Of a DNA stretch of 64,000 nt, positions 34,613 to 42,173 are shown piece after piece. A model generated the notes under the pieces. It saw only the letters and a list, made by a program, of their open reading frames with translations. It did not search any database and was not told where the DNA came from. The position numbers and the translations under genes are program-made. The DNA comes from Shinella lacus (GTDB lineage Bacteria; Pseudomonadota; Alphaproteobacteria; Rhizobiales; Rhizobiaceae), in the NCBI RefSeq assembly GCF_010994755.1, contig NZ_WHSB02000001.1, positions 620,001 to 684,000 on the forward strand, read 5' to 3'. Positions within the stretch are counted from its first letter, which is position 1; each line of letters opens with the position of its first letter.

Positions 34613-35874
34613 TTCAGCCCCGCCAGCTGGCGCACGCCGACCGTGCGCGCTGCAAGGAAATAGACGGCGACGGTGCAGGCGAGCAGGATGATGCCAAGCG
34701 CGGACGCCATGCCCCAGTTTATGGTGGTGTTGGCAAAGAAGGCGATGAAATAGCCGAGCATCTGGTCGCGCGCGCTCGCCACCAGCGACGGCGTTATATA
34801 ATAGCCGGCGGTCACGATGAAGGTCAGCAGCACACCCGCGCCGACGCCCGGCAAGGTCATCGGCAGGTAGACGTTCAGGAAACCGCGGACCGGATGCGCA
34901 CCCAGCGATGCCGAGGCCTTCATGAAATGCGGCGGGATGCCCTTCATCGCGGAATAGAGCGGCAGGACCATGAACGGCAGCATCATGTGGATCATGACGA
35001 TATAGAGCCCGGTGGTGTTGAAGATGAGTTCCAGCGGTTCCCGGATCAGCCCGAGATAGCCGAGAAGCGAGTTGACCAGCCCTTCGCGCTGAAGAAGCAC
35101 GATCCAGGCGGAGGTCCGGGCCAGCAGCGAGGTCCAGAACGGCAGCATCACCGCAATGATGAGCGCGATCGAGAAGGGCCGTGATGCTACGACCATCAGG
35201 TTGGCGAGCGGATAGCCCAGGACCACGCATACCGCCGTGACGATCGCCGCAGTCTTGAGGGTGCGCAGGAGGATGTCGATATAGGTGCGCTGCTCCTCGG
35301 GCGCCTGCACGACCTGCCCGGCGTCGTCGATGCCAAGGTCGACCGCCGCCAGCATATAATAGGGCGTGTAGGTGGAAGATGCCCGCTTCATCGCGTGCCA
35401 GTAGGCGGGCTCTTCCCAGCGCGTATCGATGCCCGCCATGAAGCGCCGTGCGGCACCCTCTTCGCTGAGGTTCTCGGACATGGTGCGCAGCTTGCGCACG
35501 GTGCTGGTGAGAAGCGTGCGATAGCCGCTCACCTCATAGTTCAAGCGCCTTGCCGCTTCGCCGACAAGGTTGCGCGGGGCAGCCGAAATCTCGTGAAGGA
35601 ATGTCGTGAAGACGATATCGGGCGGCAGCTCGTCCGGGTTCTCCGGCTTCCATTGCCCGAGCGCGACGGTCGTTTCCGGCACGGCCCTCATCAGCTCGAC
35701 ATTCTCGACAGCGTTGTAGAGCATCATGCCGATCGGCAGCATGAATGTTAGCAGGACATAGACGAACAGCGGCGCCACCAGCAGAAGCGAGATGGTGCGC
35801 CGGCGCTTGCCGGCCCGGCCCCAGGCGTGGCGCAGCTTTCGCGTCTCGGCGCTGTCTTGAACGGTCAGGGTCAT
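34609..35874 (-). CDS. ABC transporter permease (PotB-like) with a long insert
   Basis: A 421-residue permease, about 130 residues longer than PotB. The extra sequence (about residues 60-195) lies between the first membrane segment (ISLLLVAPLFVYVLLTFMLPIGMMLYN) and the second (TLKTAAIVTAVCVVLGYPLANLMVVA). It is polar and helix-prone and, by the usual topology, faces the periplasm. The EAA loop is FMKASASLGAHPVRGFLNVYLPM. The start is ATG 35874 with GGAGG eleven bases upstream; the frame is open back to 36066 inside the binding-protein gene. Confidence 0.9.
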   Translation of the reverse strand: MTLTVQDSAETRKLRHAWGRAGKRRRTISLLLVAPLFVYVLLTFMLPIGMMLYNAVENVELMRAVPETTVALGQWKPENPDELPPDIVFTTFLHEISAAPRNLVGEAARRLNYEVSGYRTLLTSTVRKLRTMSENLSEEGAARRFMAGIDTRWEEPAYWHAMKRASSTYTPYYMLAAVDLGIDDAGQVVQAPEEQRTYIDILLRTLKTAAIVTAVCVVLGYPLANLMVVASRPFSIALIIAVMLPFWTSLLARTSAWIVLLQREGLVNSLLGYLGLIREPLELIFNTTGLYIVMIHMMLPFMVLPLYSAMKGIPPHFMKASASLGAHPVRGFLNVYLPMTLPGVGAGVLLTFIVTAGYYITPSLVASARDQMLGYFIAFFANTTINWGMASALGIILLACTVAVYFLAARTVGVRQLAGLK

Positions 35875-35947
35875 CTGGGTTCGAGCCTCCGGAAACCCTG
35901 TCGGACAGGGACTGCCCGACAGGATTTCAGACGTTGTTGCGACGGGA

Positions 35948-36994
35948 TTACTGGGCAACCCAGCTTGCGAAACGCTCCGCCAGTTCCTCGCCATGGTCGA
36001 TCCAGAATTCCGAATTGAACCGGACGGCATTCTTGAGGTTGTCCGGTGCGGAGGGAAGCTTGGCAAGGCGGTCGGCCGGCAGGGCTTCCATCGCCTTGAC
36101 GTTGCTGACGCCGTAGGCGATGGCGTTGGCGAAGGTCACCTGCGGGTCCTTCGACATGAGGAACTCCACGAAGGCGATGGACTGGTCAAGGTTCGGCGTG
36201 CCCTTCATGACCGCCCAGAACTCGACGGAATTGATCTGCCCGTCCCAGATGATCGAGAAGTTCTTGCCTTCCTTCTGCGCCGTGTCGACGCGGCCGTTAT
36301 AGGCGGACGTCATCACGACATCGCCCGACGACAGCCATTCCTGCGGCTGCGCGCCGCTTTCCCACCACTGGATATGCGGCTTCAGCTCATCGAGCTTCGC
36401 AAACGCCCTGTCCTGCCCCTCTTTCGTGGCGATGACCTTGTAGACGTCCGCGGGCGCTACGCCGTCGGCCATCAGGGCGACTTCCATGGTCAGCTTCGCC
36501 GTCTTGCGCAGCCCGCGCTTGCCCGGCCACTTTTCCACATTCCAGAAGTCGGCCCAGTTCTTCGGGCCATCGGTCAGCTTGCCGGCATCGTAGGTCAGGA
36601 TGTTTGCCCAGCTCAGCGCGCCGACCGCGCAATCCTTGAACTGGGAGGGGTCGATTTCGTCCGCATGCGCGCGGGTCGACCAGTCCATGTCTTCAAGCAG
36701 ACCCTGCTCGCAAGCCATGGTGACCTCGTCGTCCTCCATCTGCATGACGTCCCAGGTGACGTTCCCGGCCTCGACCATGGCCTTCTGCTTTGCGAGGCCG
36801 CCATTGGTGGTGTCCTCCAGCACCGTGATGCCCTTTTCCTTGGCATAGGGCGTGAAATAGGCTTCGCGGAAAGCATCCTGAACCGCACCGCCGAAGCCGA
36901 CGACCGTCAGGTCGCGCGCCTCGGCCGCCGAAAGGCCGGCCGCCGCCACGACGCCGGCGGCAAGAAGCGTCTTCATGTATTTATGCATGATCAT
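35948..36994 (-). CDS. ABC transporter substrate-binding protein (PotD/PotF-like)
   Basis: A 348-residue periplasmic binding protein with signal peptide LLAAGVVAAAGLSAAEA. The mature part starts RDLTVVGFGGAVQDAFREAYFTPY and has LEDTTNGGLAKQKAMVEAGNVTWDVMQMEDDEV, like the spermidine/putrescine and related amine-binding family. AGAGG lies just upstream; both ATG 36994 and ATG 36988 are possible starts, the second better spaced. It is followed by two permeases, a class IV aminotransferase and the ATPase. An amine, betaine or amino-acid ligand is likely but unproven. Confidence 0.88.
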   Translation of the reverse strand: MIMHKYMKTLLAAGVVAAAGLSAAEARDLTVVGFGGAVQDAFREAYFTPYAKEKGITVLEDTTNGGLAKQKAMVEAGNVTWDVMQMEDDEVTMACEQGLLEDMDWSTRAHADEIDPSQFKDCAVGALSWANILTYDAGKLTDGPKNWADFWNVEKWPGKRGLRKTAKLTMEVALMADGVAPADVYKVIATKEGQDRAFAKLDELKPHIQWWESGAQPQEWLSSGDVVMTSAYNGRVDTAQKEGKNFSIIWDGQINSVEFWAVMKGTPNLDQSIAFVEFLMSKDPQVTFANAIAYGVSNVKAMEALPADRLAKLPSAPDNLKNAVRFNSEFWIDHGEELAERFASWVAQ

Positions 36995-37035
36995 GTTCCT
37001 CTCTTTTCATTGTTGGTCGTTCGTACGGATTAATC

Positions 37036-38277
37036 TCAGACGAGAATTTGCATCGGGTTCTGGACGAGTTCCTTGAAGCTCGCGAGCCACTGCGCCCCGA
37101 CCGCGCCGTCTATCGCGCGATGATCGAGCGACAGCGTCACGCGCATCATGCGTGCGCTGACCGCCGTGCTGTTTCGCGAGACGATGCGCTCCTCGATCGC
37201 GCCGACCGCCAGGATCGCAGCCTGCGGCGGGTTGATGATCGCGGTGAAATCGCTGACGCCATGCATGCCGAGATTGCTGATGGTGAAGGACCCGCCGCGA
37301 TACTCGTCGGGCCTGAGCGTGCTGTTGCGGGCACGCAGCGCCAGTTCCGCAATCTCGCGGGAGACGACGGAGAGCGACTTGTTGCCGACATCCTTGACGA
37401 CAGGCGTGATCAACCCGCCTTCCGTCGAAACCGCAACGCAGATGTCCGTCCGCTGCAATTGCAGGAGCGCGGGCTCGGTCCAGATGACATTGCAGGCCGG
37501 CACCAGCCCGAACGCCACTGCCGCCGCCTTCACCAGAAAATCGGTCACGGACAGCCTGCCCCCATCGGGCCTTTCCGCATTGATCTGCGCGCGTAGGGCG
37601 ATCAGCGCATCCATGGCGATGTCTGCATTCAGATAAAAGTGCGGAATTGTCCGCTTGGCCTCCGTAAGGCGCAGCGCGATCGTGCGGCGCATCGGCGAAT
37701 GCGGCGTGGCCACATGCGGGGTGTCCACAGCGACGACCGGAGCAGGCTCCTCGGCAACGACGACCTTGGCGGCCGGCACGGCTGCGGGCTTCACGAGACT
37801 TGCGGCGACAAAGGCCTCCACATCCTCCCGCATGATGCGCCCGCGCGGTCCCGTTCCGCTGAGATCGGCTAGGGAAATGCCGGATTCCCGTGCGAGACGT
37901 CGAGCATGCGGGCTCGCGAAAATCCGATCGGATATTGCCGGTGCGGAGACTGTTGCCGCGGGAGCAGAGACCGCCGGCGGCGCTTCCTCGACCGGTGCAG
38001 CGCCCGACAGGAAGGCCGTTACCGTGGCATCATCCTCGCTTGCCTCCGCCAAGACGCCGATATGCGTCTCGACCGGGACCGTGGCGCCGTCGCCATGCAA
38101 TATGCGTGCAATGCGCCCGGCCTTCGGGCTCGGGATTTCGATGACGGCCTTGTCCGTTTCGATCTCGGCAAAGGCCTCGCCGGAGGCGACCATGTCGCCC
38201 TCGGCCTTCAGCCAGCGGGCGATCGTCCCGTCGCGCGCATTGGCAACGACGGAGGGGAGGACCAGGAACTCAGCCAT
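37036..38277 (-). CDS. 2-oxoacid dehydrogenase E2 (lipoyl acyltransferase)
   Basis: A 413-residue E2 with an N-terminal lipoyl domain (lipoylated K43 in EIETDKAVIEIP), an Ala/Pro-rich linker, a peripheral subunit-binding domain (SPHARRLARESGISLADLSG-type, about 120-160) and the acyltransferase domain ending in DHRAIDG (D385, H386, D390). It transfers the acyl group made by E1 to CoA. Its start overlaps the E1 stop by eight bases. A dihydrolipoamide dehydrogenase is not seen in the window, so E3 must be supplied elsewhere. Confidence 0.93.
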   Translation of the reverse strand: MAEFLVLPSVVANARDGTIARWLKAEGDMVASGEAFAEIETDKAVIEIPSPKAGRIARILHGDGATVPVETHIGVLAEASEDDATVTAFLSGAAPVEEAPPAVSAPAATVSAPAISDRIFASPHARRLARESGISLADLSGTGPRGRIMREDVEAFVAASLVKPAAVPAAKVVVAEEPAPVVAVDTPHVATPHSPMRRTIALRLTEAKRTIPHFYLNADIAMDALIALRAQINAERPDGGRLSVTDFLVKAAAVAFGLVPACNVIWTEPALLQLQRTDICVAVSTEGGLITPVVKDVGNKSLSVVSREIAELALRARNSTLRPDEYRGGSFTISNLGMHGVSDFTAIINPPQAAILAVGAIEERIVSRNSTAVSARMMRVTLSLDHRAIDGAVGAQWLASFKELVQNPMQILV

Positions 38278-40426
38278 TGCGCCGCTCCGGCAGAGCCTTC
38301 AGGGCGGTCGCGATTTCTTCCCGTCCGGCATAGGCCGCCCGCTCCAGAATCTTGGAAATGGAGGGCGACGCTTCCCGGCCTGTCACCCGTTCGATCGGAT
38401 GATCCAGCCAGTCGAACAGGCGTTGCTGTATCTCGTCGGCAAGCCACGAGCCGTAGGACGAGCCGCGCGGTCCCTGCTCGACGATCATCACCATGTTCGT
38501 CTTCTTCACGCTGTCGGTGATCGTGTCCCAATCGATGCTTGCGCGGTCGAGGCATCTGAGGTCGATGACCTCGGCATCCAGCCCGGTCTCCGCCACGGCA
38601 TCGAGCGTCGCCTGGACCATCGCGGAATAGGTCAGGATCGTCGCAGCTGATCCCTGACGCCGCACAGCGGCCTTTCCGAACGGGATGCAATAATCGAGAT
38701 CGCCGGCCGCCGCCGGCCCCGTCGCCTGGTAGAGGTCGACATGCTCGATCACCAGAACGGGATCGTTGGAGGCGAGCGCCGTGTTCATCAGGCCGACATA
38801 GTCGAAGGGCGTCGAGGGCGCGATGATCCGCCAACCCGGCGAGGTCACGAAGATGCCGGCCGGGTCCATCGAATGCTGCGACCCGTAGCCGGTGCCGATC
38901 GCGATCTTGGTGCGCAGCACCAGTGGCATGGCGATATCGCCACCGAACATGTGGCGAGCCTTGCCGACCTGGTTGAACACCTGGTCCGCAGCGACCCACA
39001 TGAAGTCGGGATACATGAACTCGACGATGGGGCGATACCGTCCGTCCATGGCAAGGCCGCCGCCGAGCCCCATGAAGGCGTTTTCGCTGATCGGCGTGCC
39101 GAGGATGCGATCGGGATATTTTGCCTTGAGGCCGCGCGTCGCGCCGTTTGTCCCGCCCTTCAGGCGGTGAATGTCCTCGCCGAGAATGATGACGCTGTCG
39201 TCCGTCTCCATGCGCCGGTCGAGCACTTCGGCAATGACGTCGACGAACTTGCGCTGCTCGATCCTGCCGGCAAAGCCGGACTGCTCGACATAACGCAGCG
39301 TCGCCAGTTCCGAGCCGTCGCTCCGCACGCCGACATCACAGAAATCGGGCTTCGGCCACAGGCCGGGCTTGATCGCCCGCCGATTGTCGACCCTATCCGT
39401 CAGCTCTTCGATCACCGCCTGCATGACTTGCTTGCACTGCGCCCTCAGCGCATCGACGGCCGATTGGTCGATCAGGCCACGCGTGATCATTTCCTTTGCC
39501 ACCCGGTCCAGCGGGTCGCGCGCCTTCCAGGCTTCTTCCTCTTCCTTCATGCGGTAGCCGAAGGCGCTGCCGGGGAAGGAGCCGTTCTGGTGGAAATAGC
39601 GGTAGACATCCGCCTCGATGATCGTCGGCCCCTTGCCGGCGCGCATATGCGCCAGCGCCTCTTTCATGGCGAGGTTGACTGCAAGCGGATCCATGCCGTC
39701 GACATGCCAGGAGGGAATGGCAAAGGCCTGTCCGCGCGCCGCCAGCCGGGTTTCCGCCGTCGATTCCTCAAGGCTGGTGGAGACGGCGTAACGATTGTTC
39801 TCGATGAAGAAACACAGCGGCAGGCGCCAGATGGCGGCGAGGTTCATCGTTTCCAGAACCGAGCCGATGTTGATGGCGCCATCGCCGAAATAGCTGACCG
39901 CTACGGCATCCGTACCGGACTGCTTGTGGGCGAAGGCAGCACCCGCCGCCAAAGGCACGCCGCCGCCGACGATGGCATTGGTGCCGAGTGCCCCCGCCTC
40001 GTACCACCGCAGATGCATCGAGCCGCCGCGCCCGCCGCAGAAACCTTCCGCAAGCCCCATGATTTCGGCAAGCGAGCGGCGAAGAAGCGCCACCACGGAC
40101 CCGTCAAAATCCGCACCCACGGGCAATCCACCGGGCGCGACATAGTTCAGCGCCTTTGCCAGAAACTGGTGGTGCCCGCGATGCGAACCGTTGATCTGGT
40201 CGTCCGGCCTGAGCGGCAGGATGGATCCAACGGCCCCGCCTTCCTGCCCGATCGAGGAATGCGCCGGTCCGTTGACCAGCCCCTCGTTCGCCAGTTCGAG
40301 TACCGCTTCCTCGAAGGCCCGGATGAGATGGAGGGAGGACAGAACGGTTTCCAGCTCGGCGGCTTTCGCGCCATCCCAGTCTTTCTTGGTGGTCCCAAAA
40401 TCGAGCCAGCGCGTGGAACTCGACAC
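38270..40426 (-). CDS. Fused E1 alpha-beta 2-oxoacid dehydrogenase (thiamine diphosphate)
   Basis: A 718-residue fusion of E1-alpha (about 20-330) and E1-beta (about 390-718). The alpha part carries the ThDP motif: GDG at 181-183 through N210-N211 (YFGDGAINIGSVLETMNL, then FFIENNRYAVSTS). The beta part has LGEDIHRLKGGTNGATRGL and GLGGGLAMDGRYRPIVEFMYPDF. It resembles the acetoin / branched-chain / pyruvate dehydrogenase E1 group. No ATG lies near the alpha N-terminus. The GTG at 40426 is used here, TTG 40456 is an alternative, and ATG 40573 gives an unlikely N-terminus. It heads the operon, so it likely sets the pathway's main step. Confidence 0.9.
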   Translation of the reverse strand: MSSSTRWLDFGTTKKDWDGAKAAELETVLSSLHLIRAFEEAVLELANEGLVNGPAHSSIGQEGGAVGSILPLRPDDQINGSHRGHHQFLAKALNYVAPGGLPVGADFDGSVVALLRRSLAEIMGLAEGFCGGRGGSMHLRWYEAGALGTNAIVGGGVPLAAGAAFAHKQSGTDAVAVSYFGDGAINIGSVLETMNLAAIWRLPLCFFIENNRYAVSTSLEESTAETRLAARGQAFAIPSWHVDGMDPLAVNLAMKEALAHMRAGKGPTIIEADVYRYFHQNGSFPGSAFGYRMKEEEEAWKARDPLDRVAKEMITRGLIDQSAVDALRAQCKQVMQAVIEELTDRVDNRRAIKPGLWPKPDFCDVGVRSDGSELATLRYVEQSGFAGRIEQRKFVDVIAEVLDRRMETDDSVIILGEDIHRLKGGTNGATRGLKAKYPDRILGTPISENAFMGLGGGLAMDGRYRPIVEFMYPDFMWVAADQVFNQVGKARHMFGGDIAMPLVLRTKIAIGTGYGSQHSMDPAGIFVTSPGWRIIAPSTPFDYVGLMNTALASNDPVLVIEHVDLYQATGPAAAGDLDYCIPFGKAAVRRQGSAATILTYSAMVQATLDAVAETGLDAEVIDLRCLDRASIDWDTITDSVKKTNMVMIVEQGPRGSSYGSWLADEIQQRLFDWLDHPIERVTGREASPSISKILERAAYAGREEIATALKALPERRNG

Positions 40427-40771
40427 GTTCTTCGTTTGCGGCGTTTCTTCCCTCAACAGACAATAGCGTAGCCACGGCTTGCAAGAGGCTTGCAAACGAC
40501 AGGCGATATGAAGCGTCACGCGCTCGGTGTCGGACAACCTGGATTTTCCCGGCTGAGCCGGTGTGGTTCCCACGTTTCTGATGGTCTTGTTATGCCAAGG
40601 CTTTCATTTTCCGCATTCGATGTCAACGGATTGTATCCACAAATATTCAGGGATCGATACTCAACGGCAATAATCGTCAAATTATGCCGTTTAAATGCTC
40701 GACAAACAGACAAATGTATCCAATCATTTGAAAATGGATTCATTGCTGATTTTGCCTGTGGGAGAGACCGA
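40427..40771. promoter_or_regulatory. 345-base divergent control region between E1 and VOC genes
   Basis: No gene is visible. It contains TTGTATCCACAA (40631-40642; arms TTGT/ACAA), the inverted repeat CAAATG (40711-40716) and CATTTG (40725-40730), and the 8-mer TGTATCCA twice (40632 and 40715). AACAGACAA (40705-40713) is the complement of TTGTCTGTT found again upstream of the GntR gene. The TTGT-N4-ACAA shape fits FCD-type GntR regulators, so control by the GntR protein at 41455-42111 is plausible. Confidence 0.4.
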
Positions 40772-41347
40772 ATGTCCGAAGACGACAAGAGCCACCGGAA
40801 CGACGGCCTTCCGGCGGGGCGCGGCCTGCCGGGCCTGAGGGGCACGGAACATATCGGCTTCACGGTTCCGGACCTGGATCAGGCGGTGGATTTCTTCGTC
40901 AACGTCATCGGATGCGAACCGTTCTACGAGCTCGGCCCGTTCGCGTCGGATGGAGACTGGATGGAGACGGCGCTCAACGTGCATCCGCGCGCCGTCATGA
41001 AGCGGCTGAAATTCCTGCGCTGCGGGAACGGCTCGAATTTCGAGATATTCGAATACACTTCTCCCGATCAGAACAGGCGCCAGCCCCGCAACAGCGATGT
41101 CGGCGGGCACCATCTCGCCTTCTATGTCGATGACATCGATGCTGCCCTCGACTATCTGCGCGCAAGGGACATCCGCATCCTCGGCACGCCCGTGGTGCGG
41201 ACGGATGGCCCGAGCGCAGGCCAGACCTGGGTCTATTTCCTTGCCCCCTGGGGCATGCAGCTCGAACTCGTATGCTTTCCACGGGGCAAGGCCTATGAAA
41301 CGGGTACATCGCGCCACCTCTGGCACCCTGCCGGCACGGCGACCTAG
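40772..41347 (+). CDS. VOC-family (glyoxalase/extradiol dioxygenase-fold) protein
   Basis: A 191-residue cytoplasmic protein with two beta-alpha-beta-beta-beta modules. Candidate metal ligands are H27 in GTEHIGFTV, H113/H114 in GGHHLAFYVDD and E165 in GMQLELVCF. ATG 40772 has GGAGAG upstream; a longer frame back to 40490 lacks fold support. Substrate cannot be named; lyases, isomerases and dioxygenases share this fold. It is divergent from the E1 operon and followed by a GntR gene. Confidence 0.82.
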   Translation: MSEDDKSHRNDGLPAGRGLPGLRGTEHIGFTVPDLDQAVDFFVNVIGCEPFYELGPFASDGDWMETALNVHPRAVMKRLKFLRCGNGSNFEIFEYTSPDQNRRQPRNSDVGGHHLAFYVDDIDAALDYLRARDIRILGTPVVRTDGPSAGQTWVYFLAPWGMQLELVCFPRGKAYETGTSRHLWHPAGTAT

Positions 41348-41396
41348 ATGAAAACAAATGCCAGGCTTGTCGCGAAACAGTGGTGGACGGGTGACG

Positions 41397-41414
41397 GATA
41401 TTGTCTGTTATATC
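41397..41414. promoter_or_regulatory. Small inverted repeat upstream of GntR gene
   Basis: GATAT (41397-41401) and ATATC (41410-41414) flank TGTCTGTT; the 9-mer TTGTCTGTT (41401-41409) also occurs, inverted, at 40705-40713. Both lie upstream of genes likely to be controlled by the GntR protein encoded just downstream. Evidence is limited to this match. Confidence 0.35.
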
Positions 41415-41454
41415 TGCGTTGACGCCCCACGGCGTACGGGAGGAGCCCGCCTTT

Positions 41455-42111
41455 ATGAATGACACCACCTTGGGCTTACGGGTCGCAGGAGAAATTCGCG
41501 AAAAAATCCTCACCGGCGAATTCGCGCCGGGCCTGCGTATTCGCCAGGAGGAGCTTGCCGCGCAATTCGGCACCAGCCGCGTGCCCGTGCGCGAAGCCCT
41601 CAAGCAGCTCGAAAGCGAAGGGCTCGTCGTCATCGTGCCCAACAGCGGCGTTTGGATCGCACGCGTCGATATCGCGGAATGCGTGGAAATGTGGAAGATC
41701 CGCGAGCGGATAGAGCCGCTTGCACTCGGCGAAAGCCTGCCGCACCTCACCGACGAGGATATTCTCGGCCTGGAAGAGATTTGCGCCGCCATCGACAGCA
41801 CGACCGATGTCGAGGAGTTCCTCAGGCTCGACCGGCAATTCCATCTCGCAAGCTATCGCTCGACGGCCATGCCGACGCTCATCCCGATGATCGAGCGCAT
41901 CTGGAACACGACCCAGCATTATCGCCGGGCCTATACGATGCTTCTCGGCCGGGAACGCTTCTGGATCATCCAGTGCGAGCACCGCCTTCTCATGGAGGCG
42001 ATCAAGCGGCGGAATGTCGAGGACTCAGAAAGAGCCCTCTACAGCCACATCCGCCGCACCCGCATGGAGTTGGAGCGAAACCGTAAGGCCTTCAGCAACA
42101 TAACGTTCTGA
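41455..42111 (+). CDS. GntR-family regulator (FCD subgroup)
   Basis: A 218-residue regulator with a winged helix (about 6-75; EEFAPG-type REKILTGEFAPGLRIRQEEL and FGTSRVPVREALKQLESEG) and an FCD domain (about 90-205) including DRQFHLASYRS. ATG 41455 has GGAGGAG upstream; a longer frame starts at 41401. It likely controls the E1 operon and VOC gene, and lies convergent to the ThDP-enzyme operon with a 62-base gap containing a hairpin. The effector is presumably a carboxylate intermediate. Confidence 0.9.
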   Translation: MNDTTLGLRVAGEIREKILTGEFAPGLRIRQEELAAQFGTSRVPVREALKQLESEGLVVIVPNSGVWIARVDIAECVEMWKIRERIEPLALGESLPHLTDEDILGLEEICAAIDSTTDVEEFLRLDRQFHLASYRSTAMPTLIPMIERIWNTTQHYRRAYTMLLGRERFWIIQCEHRLLMEAIKRRNVEDSERALYSHIRRTRMELERNRKAFSNITF

Positions 42112-42131
42112 ATATCCGCTGGTGATGTTCC

Positions 42132-42159
42132 GGCCGGCCGCATGGAATTAAGGCCGGCC
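42132..42159. terminator. Bidirectional hairpin between convergent operons
   Basis: GGCCGGCC at 42132-42139 and again at 42152-42159 forms an 8-base stem with a 12-base loop. It lies 20 bases past the GntR stop (42111) and 14 bases past the ThDP-enzyme stop (42174), fitting a two-way transcription stop. There is no T-run on either side, so it may act with Rho or only stabilise mRNA ends. Confidence 0.5.
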
Positions 42160-42173
42160 TCGATCGTCACAGA

